From Sphingomonas sp. AP4-R1 (GTDB lineage Bacteria > Pseudomonadota > Alphaproteobacteria > Sphingomonadales > Sphingomonadaceae), in assembly GCF_013113735.1 (NCBI RefSeq), contig NZ_CP053346.1:2184001-2248000 (forward strand): a stretch of DNA of 64,000 nt, in the 5' to 3' direction. This document shows positions 53,754-63,315 of this stretch, piece after piece. The position numbers and the translations under genes were made by a program. Under the pieces are notes generated by a model that saw only the letters and a list, made by a program, of their open reading frames with translations, was not told where the DNA came from and searched no databases. Each line of letters starts with the position of its first letter. Within the stretch, counting starts at the first letter, position 1.

Positions 53754-55551
53754 TTTATATGTCCATTCCTAAAATGACAAGCGAGCGACCGTCTGGCGGT
53801 CGTTTAACAGCACCGGTCGCTATGCACGTCGGAGCCGGCTAGCGTCGATCGCGAACATCGAAGACAGTCGCTGGAATTGTTGTCATCAGTGAAAATGTTC
53901 AAAAGGCGGCTTTCAAGATGTCCAATCCCTCTCTTAATCGCAGGCCATTTGTGTATTGAGTGCATCTCTAGATCCCTCGCTGTCGCCGATATGCTGATAT
54001 TCGGTCTGTTCCTGTGGTGTCGCCAATTACCGACGAGCCAAAAATTCTGGTGGCATCCCACTTGTACGAGTAGGTATTGTAGGAGTTGGTCAGAACGGGT
54101 CGGGGTTCGGGTATGGTTGTTTTTTTGGCTGCCGGTGCTCTCGCCCGGTCCGCGAGACTGATTTTGAGCTGGCACAGGCGGCGTTCGATATATAAATTGA
54201 GCGCAAGAGGTTCGAGAGACGTGGCAACATGACTCTTCGTTCGCGTTGGTGACAGGCTTCCGTCGTGCCTTAACAAGTTTGGGCGACCCGGCCCCAAGGC
54301 CTATGGTCCCGAATGCATCAACCGGGGCTCGCGACGATTTAGTCTGCAGCACCGCGCCGGGTGACACGCCCCGACGCCTTGTAAACGCGTCGGCAAATGA
54401 AGGGGCGTGACTAAGCAGGCCAAAACGACCGTCCACTGAACCGGCTCTGCCCTCAGGTGAACCCCACGGCTTGCTATCTCTGCATTCACGCCGCCCTTTC
54501 CAAGCTGGTCTGTACCGTCAATGCGATCTCCTCGAAACGTTCCGATCCGACTCGCTGAGATTACCAATTAGACAAATGTGTGGACCATATGCAAGACGAT
54601 CAATAGTTCTTCGTAGGCACGGGATGGCGTTCGGACCGCCTTCGCCCATGCTTGCCGCCTCGGTGAAGCTCATAAAAACGGCGCGCTGCGCACTTCGCTG
54701 AGGATAACGCCCGCAGATCTTGCGCTTATCGGGATGTCCCCGTGCTTCCAAGCTTACGCACGGGTTGCGCGCTCAACGCTACAGCCCGCAGCGCCTCATC
54801 CGGCGCCGGCAGATGACCGAAGGGGCAGGAGTATCGTCCTCGTTTGTTCCTACGCACGCAGAACGTTTCGTTAGCTATTTCTACCCTATCTGGAATGTCG
54901 ATATTCGCTGGCTTCGCGGGTCGCCAGATCAAGGTTGGATGATGGCCTTCCTGCAAAAGCGCCAGAACCGGATTGATGCTGTATGCGGGTCGCGTGGTCG
55001 GAGGCGGCTACCACCGATCTCTGCTTCGACGCAGTAGGATAGCCGTTTATGTACGCTGCCGGGACCACGCTAAACAAAGGTTGTACCGGTGTTAGGGAAG
55101 CGAGCAAACTCCGCCACAATGAAGCGATGGAGCCCGATTGCATCACGTACTCGGCTTGAGCGCGATACGGCGGCGGGGGGCATCATCCGCGATGAGCGCT
55201 TGTCTAACACAATGCTCGGCAGCTTGATCCTTGCGCCGACTACAGCGGTGGAGAGATCATCTTTTGAGGGGAGGAGTTTCCACAATGTTCCTTCCGACCC
55301 GCCGGTATCTGCGGAAATTTACAGAAATGAGCGTGTCGGGAAGTACCTGATAACCAAACTCCGTTCAGCTATTTGATTGTGGTCCAGCGATGGGCCGCCC
55401 GGTGAACGTCTCGGCGAAAATCAGCACCTGACTCTATCATGATATCCCCCTGCAAATGCTCTATTATTGAAGGTTGAACATTGCGAGGTCTTATTGATAA
55501 TATACTCATGTAGCCGCGAGCATGGAATGTGTGCTTCTGCATTCGACGTAA
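53754..55551. other. About 1.8 kb of eroded, gene-poor DNA
   Basis: Only short overlapping frames without sustained homology are present. An AraC-type C-terminal fragment is the only recognisable piece (listed separately). GC is lower than in the flanks. No P450 or Rieske remnant was recognised. Confidence 0.55.
54320..54530 (-). pseudogene. Possible AraC-family regulator C-terminal remnant
   Basis: One frame gives NAEIASRGVHLRAEPVQ and the neighbouring frame RFGLLSHAPSFADAFTRRRG and VSPG. Together they resemble the second helix-turn-helix of AraC/XylS proteins (FSRAF-RRRFG-VSP). Frames are broken and no N-terminal part is seen. Confidence 0.3.
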
Positions 55552-56253
55552 TTACAGGCGAAACCGCTCGCGGAGCCATTCCGAGGCAATCTCGCCAAAT
55601 GCGTCACCGATCTCCGCGGGCGCCATGTGGCCACCGGCAGGAAGGATATGCAAATCCGAGCGGGCGATACGCGCGGCCATTTCAACGTGTAGTGCAGGTG
55701 GAAACAGAATGTCCTCCTCCCCGACCATCAGCAATGTGGGACACGAGATTTGCGGCAGCAGATCAGTGCGATCCGGGCGATTCAAAAGCGCCTGCTGCTG
55801 AAGAGCAAATGCCGCCGGATCACACCGCCCCAACATTGCGGTAATGCCGGATGTCATCAGTTCATTAGTCCGATTGCAAACCGCCAGCATTGGCGGCAGC
55901 CAAGCGCGCGAAACTGCCGCCATTCCTTCACTTTGTGCCAGACGGACGAGCGCACGGCGTCCCTCATCTTCCCCAGGTATCAAGCCATGCGCGCCCGTGC
56001 CAAAGAGACCGAGGCCGACGATGCGGTCGGGGGCCAGGGCCGTCGCTTCCAGCGCGACGCGACCGCCCATCGAGTGACCAAACAGACACAACTGCCCGGG
56101 AAAGTCGTCAAGAAGGCGTCGGGCCATTTCTTCGAGCGAGCCGCACCCATCGGTTTTCGCGATGGAGACTGGCCCGGTACGGGATAGCGGGCCGATCATG
56201 TCACGCCAGACCCAACCGTCGTTCATCAGGCCTGGTACTAGCGCGATGTGCAT
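55552..56253 (-). CDS. Alpha/beta hydrolase
   Basis: A 233-aa alpha/beta-hydrolase-fold enzyme. The nucleophile Ser61 is in LFGHSMGGRVALE; a likely acid Asp is in MVGEEDILFPP and His in LPAGGHMAPAE. MHIALVPGLMNDGWVWRDM is the typical first strand and oxyanion region. It could hydrolyse a ring-cleavage product, ester or lactone. ATG 56253 starts the domain. It is downstream of the LysR gene on the same strand (87 bp apart). Confidence 0.88.
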   Translation of the reverse strand: MHIALVPGLMNDGWVWRDMIGPLSRTGPVSIAKTDGCGSLEEMARRLLDDFPGQLCLFGHSMGGRVALEATALAPDRIVGLGLFGTGAHGLIPGEDEGRRALVRLAQSEGMAAVSRAWLPPMLAVCNRTNELMTSGITAMLGRCDPAAFALQQQALLNRPDRTDLLPQISCPTLLMVGEEDILFPPALHVEMAARIARSDLHILPAGGHMAPAEIGDAFGEIASEWLRERFRL

Positions 56254-56339
56254 CCGTGTGGGGCTCCTATAGAAAAGGCATTCGCTTAACGCGTTCACAC
56301 GGCGAAACACAGACAATTAGGGCGATATCCATATTGCCG

Positions 56340-57287
56340 TTACGCGAATGGTGCTGGTGAAGACGATGAGGCCATGACCTGTGCGACCTGCCGAAAATGA
56401 TCGCGGACCCAACGGTGCCCTGGGTCGCGCTGGGATCGTTCGTGCCATATGATTGAGACCTCTAGCGGCACAAAGTCTAGCGGTGCTTCGAGGCATTGCA
56501 GGGGCAGTTGTGTCGCGTAATCCTGCGCAAGCCGTTTCGGCAACAGTCCGATCAGATCTGTCTGCGCGACGATGCGCGCCAGTGTGTAGGCGCTCGGTGC
56601 TCGGCACGAGACCGTCCGGGTTTTGCCGAGCGCGTGTAGTTGCCTATCACACATAACGTCGGCGGTAGAGAAGGAGTTCGACTGGTTAGCCATAAGGACG
56701 TGCCCCGCCGAAACAAAGCTATCGAGCGTCAGTTTTTTCTGAATGGTTGGATGTGACCTGCTGACGAGGCATGCAACGCCGTCAGCGAAACACGGGCGGA
56801 TACGCAAGCTGGGATCGGGGCGGTCAAAGGCCCCAACTGCAAAGTCGCACGCGCCCTCCTCAAGATAGCTTTGGATCCGATCATGCCCGATCTGGTGCAG
56901 GCTGACCTGAACCCCAGGTGCCAGTCGCCGGACTCGCTGCAAAAACTGAGGGAACAACAGTACGGCCACATAGTCGGACATCATGGCGATATATGATCGA
57001 CGACTAGTTGCTGGATCGAAGTTTCGGCGATTGGATACGGCGCCGGCAATCTCCTCAAGCCCGGCGCGAACTCTTTCAGCAATCTCCTGCGCCGCAGACG
57101 TGGCCACCATATGCTGGCCAGACCTGACCAGTAGGGGATCATCGAAAAGTTCCCTTAATCGGCTCAATGAGTTACTCATCCTAGGCTGGCTTAGGTCCAT
57201 TCGGATCGCAGCCCGCGTAACGCTTGCCTCTTCGACAAGCGCAACGAGGCAGTGAAGTAGCTTCAGCTCAACCTTATCCATGTCCAT
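56340..57287 (-). CDS. LysR-family transcriptional regulator
   Basis: A 315-aa regulator. Residues about 5-63 are the winged HTH (LKLLHCLVALVEEASVTRAA, SQPRMSNSLSRLRELFDDPLLVR); the rest is the periplasmic-binding-protein-like effector domain (MMSDYVAVLLFPQFLQRV, LIGLLPKRLAQDY), similar to the NodD/LinR-type branch. It is divergent from the VOC dioxygenase-like gene, the classical arrangement for LysR control of an aromatic pathway. Start could be 57287 or 57281. Confidence 0.92.
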   Translation of the reverse strand: MDMDKVELKLLHCLVALVEEASVTRAAIRMDLSQPRMSNSLSRLRELFDDPLLVRSGQHMVATSAAQEIAERVRAGLEEIAGAVSNRRNFDPATSRRSYIAMMSDYVAVLLFPQFLQRVRRLAPGVQVSLHQIGHDRIQSYLEEGACDFAVGAFDRPDPSLRIRPCFADGVACLVSRSHPTIQKKLTLDSFVSAGHVLMANQSNSFSTADVMCDRQLHALGKTRTVSCRAPSAYTLARIVAQTDLIGLLPKRLAQDYATQLPLQCLEAPLDFVPLEVSIIWHERSQRDPGHRWVRDHFRQVAQVMASSSSPAPFA

Positions 57288-57462
57288 CTTACGAGAATAT
57301 ATTCCTCTAACGATATAAGCAATATCGCCTAACCAGTCTTGCGGGATGCACGCAATCACCAGATACCACCGTCTCGATGGACAGAGATTGGGTGAAGACC
57401 GCGAAAGTCGGCCGCCCCAAATCGCACTAAATCCATGTTGCGATTTACGAAGGAGAGAGAAA

Positions 57463-58452
57463 TTGGCGACTGTAAATCGGGAGATGGAGCTCGCATCGGG
57501 ACGCGGCAGCGTTGTTCCATCAGCAGCACTCAGCCGCCTTGTGGCTGGGACACTTGTAACAACCGATTTAATCCGCGCACGCCATTTCTATACAGAGTTC
57601 TTTGGTATGGAATGTGTGCAATATGCTCCGGGGAGAATGCTGGCGCGAGATCGCCGCAGCAAATATCTGATGACGCGCACTGCGCATGACTTTTTCGTTC
57701 TTGACGTACTACAGGTGCCTTCCATTGAACGCCCGCAGGCGATGGTCAATCATTGGGGCTTCTCGGTCGGTAGCGAGGTCGAAGTGGACCGAGTGCGCGC
57801 CGCAGCGCTTGCGAGGGGCGAAGAACTCGGTATAAAGACCATCCATCCGACGACGAAAATGCATGGATCTTATGGCTTCTACTTCATTGACGCTGACGAC
57901 AATTGGTGGGAAGTCGAATTTCGCCGCGGGATGACGCATGATCTGCTTTTCAGCCATGGCGATTTTGATGCCGAGAACAGGGAGAGTTTTCCGATAATCA
58001 ATCCGCCGCTGGAGATCGCCGAGACCAAGCGCGCGATCATTGGCGACGAAGCATTCTTCACGCACGGCACCACGGCCGTCGCCGATTGCACCGACTGCCG
58101 TCCCTTTTATGAGCAAGTCCTGGGCCTGCGTACTGTCCGCCACTCGCGGCAGGCGAACCTCTTTGCGGGCGGAAGCGATTTCGGTGTCGTCGGGGTCGGG
58201 GCAGGCCTGCGCATCCAGGATCAGCTTCCGGACAATCGTTTCATCGTGTTAGTCGAGGGAGACGAGGCGCTTCGCGCTCTACAGGAGCGTGTGCAGGAGA
58301 CTGCCGATACCTTCGGCGTGCAACAGATCACCGAGATCGAGCCTGGCGAATTTGGCGGCAATTTTTTCCGGCTGCGAACTCGCGACCAGATTTGGTTCGA
58401 GATTTCGACACGCACGCCCGAAAGCTACGTCGCCGTCTTCGACAATATCTGA
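57463..58452 (+). CDS. Two-domain VOC protein, extradiol-dioxygenase-like
   Basis: A 329-aa protein with two VOC modules: LVAGTLVTTDLIRARHFYTE, then MVNHWGFSVGSEVEVDRV and DADDNWWEVEFRRG; and FFTHGTTAVADCTDCRPFYE, NRFIVLVEGDEAL and RDQIWFEISTRT. His in NHWGF and Glu in WWEVEF occupy metal-ligand positions in the first domain. Type I extradiol dioxygenases have this two-domain layout. The TTG at 57463 has AAGGAG seven bases upstream; ATG 57484 is the alternative. It is divergent from LysR and followed by a TonB receptor. Confidence 0.82.
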   Translation: MATVNREMELASGRGSVVPSAALSRLVAGTLVTTDLIRARHFYTEFFGMECVQYAPGRMLARDRRSKYLMTRTAHDFFVLDVLQVPSIERPQAMVNHWGFSVGSEVEVDRVRAAALARGEELGIKTIHPTTKMHGSYGFYFIDADDNWWEVEFRRGMTHDLLFSHGDFDAENRESFPIINPPLEIAETKRAIIGDEAFFTHGTTAVADCTDCRPFYEQVLGLRTVRHSRQANLFAGGSDFGVVGVGAGLRIQDQLPDNRFIVLVEGDEALRALQERVQETADTFGVQQITEIEPGEFGGNFFRLRTRDQIWFEISTRTPESYVAVFDNI

Positions 58453-58545
58453 AGCAGGCCGAAGGGACCGGCAAATCACCACCAAATCACAATAGGTCGG
58501 CCCGAGATCGACCATGATCGATACGTACCCTGGGAGGGGAACCCA

Positions 58546-60753
58546 ATGAAATATCATTTGAAGCTCGCGCTGCTGGTCTCAGCTGCGTATGGAGTGCCAG
58601 CTAATGCCCAGGAGGTGCCGGCCTCCCCGGAAGCCCCGGTTCGCGCAGCCGCCGCCCCGGACGACGCCGCAAGCGACATCATCGTCACCGCGCAGAAGCG
58701 GGCGACCTCGCTACAGCAAACGCCGCTCGCCGTTTCCGCCGTTGGCGGACAGGAGCTGCGCACGCGGCAGATTCGCGACATTGAGGATCTCGCCCCATCG
58801 CTGCCCAATGTCAATTTCGGCAAGAATGTCGGCATTGCCCGGATTGCTATCCGAGGCCTCGGTTTCGATTCCACGCTCGCGGGCCAGGAAGGCCGCGTGG
58901 CCTACCATCTCGATGGCGTCTATGTGAGCCGGCCAGCGGCAACGCTAGGTACTTTCTTCGACATCGATCGCGTCGAGGTGGTGCGCGGACCGCAGGGCAC
59001 GCTCTATGGCCGCAACGCAACTGCCGGCGCCGTCAACGTCGTCACCGCCGATCCGGAAAGCCAGTTCGGCGGCTATGCGCGGTTCACCATCGGGAACTAT
59101 TCCACCTTTATCGAAGAAGGCGCTCTGACCGGCCCTGTTAACGATGCCATCAGCGCACGCGTGGCGGTCATCAAAACTGATCGCGGCGGTTTTGGTAAGA
59201 ATGTGGTCACCGGCCAGGAAGTCGACAATGAACACAGTCTCGCTCTTCGCGCGAAGCTCAAGATCGAGCCCAATGCGTCAACGAAGCTGACGCTGGAAGC
59301 CGATTACTATGATCGCGACGACGGGGCTTTCGTCTACCACTTCCTTGGCGCGGGCAATCCGCTGGTCGCGCCGATGGCGACTGTGCTCGGCGCGACCAAG
59401 CCGGCAAATCCCCGTGACACCAACGCTAATGTCCCGCAAGGCGACGTGCGCTCGTTTGCGGGGCTGACCGGCACGGCCGAGTTCGACCTCGGCTTTGCGA
59501 AGCTGACCTCGATCACCGCTTATCGCGATGGCTTCTACCGTGTCACGATCGACGGCGACGACACGAACTCTGCGGTCGGTCAAACCCTGTCGGCCGAACG
59601 CGGGCACCAGATCAGCGAGGAGCTGCGTCTTGCTGGATCGCTAGGCTACCTCAACTGGATAGTCGGTGGCTATTACTTCTACGAGCGGATTTTTGGCGAG
59701 ACCCGGCTGTCGCCTGTTCGCTCACCGGTGCCGGCGCTTCGTGGCGCGCAGGTCTTCGGGCTGAACTTCGACGGCCACATGCGGACCGACGCGTATGCCA
59801 CATTCGGGCAGCTCGACTATGAGATCCTGCCCCACCTGACACTTTCGGCCGGCGTGCGCTATAGCCATGAAAAGAAGGGGATCGATCAGCGAACCGCCAC
59901 CGAATTCGTACGTGTCTACGATCCCGGGCAGCAACCTAACTACACGGGCTTTCAGGACGAGGCGACGACGTTCAGCGACACGACGCCACGCTTCGGAATC
60001 GAGTATAAGCCCAACAATAACCTGCTTTTCTACGCCACCTACGCAAAGGGATTCAAGAGCGGGACATATAATCTCACCAGTGTAGCGCCACCCGTGCAGC
60101 CGGAGCAACTGACCGACTACGAAGCCGGTATCAAGATGCAGTTGCTTGACCGTCACCTTACAGTCAATCTGGCCGCGTTTAAATATGATTATACTAATCT
60201 CCAGGTGACTGTAATCCGGGGTACCGTCGCAGTTCTGGAGAATGCGGCGACTGCACGCCTGAAGGGCCTAGAGGGAGAGATCGTCGCCAAGCCCTTCGAT
60301 AATTTCGAGATTTCCGGTAGCGGTGCCTATCTTTCGTCGCGCTTCACGCGCTATGCTACGATCGACGGTGGTCGACCCGAACTGGGCGTGCTCAACCTCA
60401 CGGGTAACCAGCTCCCGCAGGCCCCGCGATGGACCGGTAACGCGGCCATCCAGTATCGGATCCCCATTGGCTCCGACAGGCTGACACTGCGCGGCGAGCT
60501 GACGTACAGCGGCCGAGTGTACTTCTCGGCGGTTAATCGCCCGGAGATCTCGCAGCGCGCTAACAGCAAGACCAACGCGATCATCCGCTACGAGCTGGCC
60601 AATGGCCTGAATGCTTCCGCCTTCATTCGGAACATCGGCAATCGGCGGACGGTGTCCTCATCGCAGGTCTCGTCCAGCTTCGCCGGTTATCCGATCATGG
60701 GCACCTATGATCCGCCGCGAACCTACGGCCTGACGCTCGGTTACAATTTCTGA
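58546..60753 (+). CDS. TonB-dependent receptor of the aromatic cluster
   Basis: A 735-aa sphingomonad catabolic receptor: signal peptide ending VPANAQ, mature DIIVTAQKR, plug with LPNVNFGKNVGIARIAIRG, YHLDGVYVSRPA and VEVVRGPQGTLYGRNATAGAVN, barrel ending LTLGYNF with a terminal Phe. GGAGGGG precedes the ATG. It is likely co-transcribed with the VOC gene (93 bp upstream) and the FAH-family gene (48 bp downstream), giving outer-membrane uptake for the same substrate. Confidence 0.93.
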   Translation: MKYHLKLALLVSAAYGVPANAQEVPASPEAPVRAAAAPDDAASDIIVTAQKRATSLQQTPLAVSAVGGQELRTRQIRDIEDLAPSLPNVNFGKNVGIARIAIRGLGFDSTLAGQEGRVAYHLDGVYVSRPAATLGTFFDIDRVEVVRGPQGTLYGRNATAGAVNVVTADPESQFGGYARFTIGNYSTFIEEGALTGPVNDAISARVAVIKTDRGGFGKNVVTGQEVDNEHSLALRAKLKIEPNASTKLTLEADYYDRDDGAFVYHFLGAGNPLVAPMATVLGATKPANPRDTNANVPQGDVRSFAGLTGTAEFDLGFAKLTSITAYRDGFYRVTIDGDDTNSAVGQTLSAERGHQISEELRLAGSLGYLNWIVGGYYFYERIFGETRLSPVRSPVPALRGAQVFGLNFDGHMRTDAYATFGQLDYEILPHLTLSAGVRYSHEKKGIDQRTATEFVRVYDPGQQPNYTGFQDEATTFSDTTPRFGIEYKPNNNLLFYATYAKGFKSGTYNLTSVAPPVQPEQLTDYEAGIKMQLLDRHLTVNLAAFKYDYTNLQVTVIRGTVAVLENAATARLKGLEGEIVAKPFDNFEISGSGAYLSSRFTRYATIDGGRPELGVLNLTGNQLPQAPRWTGNAAIQYRIPIGSDRLTLRGELTYSGRVYFSAVNRPEISQRANSKTNAIIRYELANGLNASAFIRNIGNRRTVSSSQVSSSFAGYPIMGTYDPPRTYGLTLGYNF

Positions 60754-60801
60754 GGGCGGAGCGGCCGTACGGTCGCTTCACCGCACCCCATAGGAGTCTT
60801 C

Positions 60802-61740
60802 ATGAAGTTAGTGAGCCTCGCGGGAAATCGCGCCGCGGTCGTGCTGGAAGAGCAAGTGCTCTGCATCGCGGATGCGCGTCATCTGGTCGAAGCGCTGGGC
60901 GGCGCGCCCGACACCGTTTTAGGCATCGTCCAGGCACAGGCTGACGTGGTAGCTGGGCTTAACGTCGTAATTGCGGACGTACAGTCGAATCCCGATTTGC
61001 GGGCTTCACTGGCGTCGGTCGGAGCCCTGTTGCCCGTGGCGTCCGCGGAACTGATGCCGCCGCTGCCGGATCCGAAGACGATCATCGGGTTCGGCATGAA
61101 TTACACCGATCATATTTCCGAGATGAAAATCGATCGGCCCGAAGATCCACCTTACCTCAACAAGTCAGTGACGTCGCTCGTCGCGCCAGGTGGGTGCATC
61201 ATTCTTCCACCTGATCACTCCACTATGGTCGACTGGGAGGCGGAGCTGGCCGTTATCATTGGCCGGACCTGCTACCGCGTATCGCCTGCCGACGCCCTTG
61301 GTCATGTTTTCGGATATACGGCGGCCAATGACGTTAGCGCGCGTGACTGGGTGGACGTGAGCTATGCCGCACAGGGACTGATGGACACGATCACCAAATG
61401 GGGACTGAACCTGCTCGGCAAACAGTTTCCCACCTTTTGTCCGCTCGGACCTGTTATCGTCACCGCCGATGAACTGGGCGATCCCAACGTACTCGAGATC
61501 GCGTGCCACGTTAATGGCGAGCTCATGCAGCAGAGCAATACCGAGAACATGGTGTTCTCGACCGCTGAGCTTATCAGCTACATCTCGAAATTCCAGATCC
61601 TGCAGCCAGGCGATATCATCCTGACGGGCACGATGAGCGGAATTGGCTTTGCAAGAAAGCCGCGCATCTTCCTTCAACCCGGCGACAGGGTCGATGTCGA
61701 AATCGAGAAGATCGGCGTCTTGTCGAACGTGGTCGCGTGA
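60802..61740 (+). CDS. Fumarylacetoacetate hydrolase family protein
   Basis: A 312-aa enzyme whose catalytic domain starts near residue 90 (PKTIIGFGMNYTDHISEM). Metal ligands are E146 and E148 in WEAELAVIIG and D177 in AANDVSARDW; H104 is the likely general base. PLGPVIVTADEL and GDIILTGTMSGIGFARKP are family signatures. Members hydrolyse or isomerise acylpyruvates and meta-cleavage products. Beside a VOC dioxygenase-like gene, processing of a ring-cleavage product is the most likely role. Confidence 0.9.
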   Translation: MKLVSLAGNRAAVVLEEQVLCIADARHLVEALGGAPDTVLGIVQAQADVVAGLNVVIADVQSNPDLRASLASVGALLPVASAELMPPLPDPKTIIGFGMNYTDHISEMKIDRPEDPPYLNKSVTSLVAPGGCIILPPDHSTMVDWEAELAVIIGRTCYRVSPADALGHVFGYTAANDVSARDWVDVSYAAQGLMDTITKWGLNLLGKQFPTFCPLGPVIVTADELGDPNVLEIACHVNGELMQQSNTENMVFSTAELISYISKFQILQPGDIILTGTMSGIGFARKPRIFLQPGDRVDVEIEKIGVLSNVVA

Positions 61741-61781
61741 ACGTCCGGTTGCGCGGCATGCGCTGAAGCCAGGGGGGAAGC

Positions 61782-63143
61782 ATGTTTCTCACGAATGATG
61801 TCAGTACCTCCGTATCGCGGCTGATCGATAAGCGGCCAATGGCGCCGGTCCAAATTCTCGTCGTGGTACTTTGCGGGCTAATCGCAATTATCGACGGTTT
61901 CGACGTTCAAGCTGCGGCCTTCGCTGCGCCAGCTATGTCGAAGGTGTGGCATCTCGGCCGCGAGCAACTCGGCGCCGTCTTCTCGTCGGGGCTGGCCGGC
62001 ATGCTGCTCGGCATGGCTCTCCAAGGGACGATTTCGGACCGGGTCGGGCGACGGCCGATCATCATCGCCTCAGTCATTGCCTTTGGCCTGTTCTCTCTTC
62101 TGACCGGCATGACACAGACCGTAGACCAATTGATCGCTTGCCGGGCGCTAGCCGGCGTCGGAATGGGCGCCGCTATCCCGAACATCCTGACACTCACGTC
62201 CGAATATTCTCCAGCGCGTGTGCGGACGCGGATGATGGTGCTGATGAATATTGGCTTTCCGATCGGAGGTCTCGTTGGTGGGCTCATCAGTATCAGCCTT
62301 GTCAACCATGGCGGGTGGCGGGCGATTTTCTTTGTTGGCGGCGCCCTGCCGTTGCTGTTGGGCGCGCTGCTGATCTTCGTCCTCCCGGAATCGGTGATGT
62401 TCTGCGCCGACCAAGCCGCGCGGAGCGGATCGCAGGTGTGGAAGGCGCGCGCCCGCCGTCTGCTTGCGCGGATGATGCCCGATGAGGAGGCCGACGCGCT
62501 AACCTCCGGTGGCTCTGCCGCGACGCCGGTGCTCAAAGAGGAGGTGCCACGCGCCGGTCTGCTCTCGCGCGAGCATCGCGCGCTGACCCTGTTCTGGTGG
62601 GTGGCCTATTTCTCCAGCCAGATCCTGTTCTATTCGATGGTGAGCTGGCTGCCCGTTCTTCTGTCGAACACCGGCATGGCCATCCGACAGACGCTCCTGT
62701 CAACGACGATGTTGAACCTGGGCTCGATCATCGGCGGCCTTTCGCTCGCTTGGGGCACGGATCGCTTTCCACGAGTGCCGTTTGGCACCCTTGTCTTCCT
62801 GGGCGGGGCAGTACTGTCGCTGCTAATCGCGGCGAGCTTGGCCGCACACGGGGCTGGGATCCTGCAACTCGCCTTTCTTGCCGGTGGTTGTTTTGGGGGC
62901 GGACAGCTGTTGCTTAACGCCTATTGCACGGCCTCCTACCCGACACGGATGCGTGCTTCCGGTATTGGAGTTGCTACCTTTTTCGGCCGTCTTGGTTCGG
63001 TCGTCGGTCCGGCTGCTGTCAGTCTCGCGCTAGGCGTGGGGTGGGGCGGCTCTATGGTATTCGCCGCGCTCGCGGTTCCCGCGAGCGCCGCCTCCATCGC
63101 TACGACTTTCGCAGTCCGCCGCAGTCGGGGTACGTCAGCCTGA
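61782..63143 (+). CDS. MFS transporter, aromatic acid:H+ symporter (AAHS) type
   Basis: A 453-aa inner-membrane protein with 12 predicted helices. GLIAIIDGFDVQAAAFAAPAM in helix 1 carries the Asp-Gly-Phe-Asp of the AAHS family. GTISDRVGRRPIIIA is the MFS loop 2-3 motif, and ALAGVGMGAAIPNILTLTSEYSP and YPTRMRASGIGVATFFGRLGSV match 4-hydroxybenzoate/protocatechuate transporters such as PcaK. It should import an aromatic acid for the adjacent enzymes. GGGGGAAGC precedes the ATG. Confidence 0.92.
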   Translation: MFLTNDVSTSVSRLIDKRPMAPVQILVVVLCGLIAIIDGFDVQAAAFAAPAMSKVWHLGREQLGAVFSSGLAGMLLGMALQGTISDRVGRRPIIIASVIAFGLFSLLTGMTQTVDQLIACRALAGVGMGAAIPNILTLTSEYSPARVRTRMMVLMNIGFPIGGLVGGLISISLVNHGGWRAIFFVGGALPLLLGALLIFVLPESVMFCADQAARSGSQVWKARARRLLARMMPDEEADALTSGGSAATPVLKEEVPRAGLLSREHRALTLFWWVAYFSSQILFYSMVSWLPVLLSNTGMAIRQTLLSTTMLNLGSIIGGLSLAWGTDRFPRVPFGTLVFLGGAVLSLLIAASLAAHGAGILQLAFLAGGCFGGGQLLLNAYCTASYPTRMRASGIGVATFFGRLGSVVGPAAVSLALGVGWGGSMVFAALAVPASAASIATTFAVRRSRGTSA

Positions 63144-63277
63144 CACCTGGCGGGGGGCAACTGTATACGCTTCAAATACGCATGCCTCCGGCCCATGGAC
63201 CATTTCGGGGGCGGGAAAGCTTGCGTCGAACTTGTACGAAGGGCCTTCGGCACGGTGGTCGGCGTAAGGGAAGGAGA

Positions 63278-63303
63278 GGCCGGACACCCTTTGGTGTCCG
63301 GCC
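63278..63303. terminator. Bidirectional terminator between the MFS and right-edge TonB genes
   Basis: GGCCGGACACC and GGTGTCCGGCC form an 11-bp perfect stem with a 4-base loop, followed by CTTATTT, between convergent genes. Confidence 0.85.
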
Positions 63304-63315
63304 CTTATTTGGAGA

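Noticed and set aside
53804..54436. A 210-codon minus-strand frame
   Set aside because: Only its first 40 residues resemble an AraC C-terminus; the rest is motif-free, so it is treated as decay and not as a gene.
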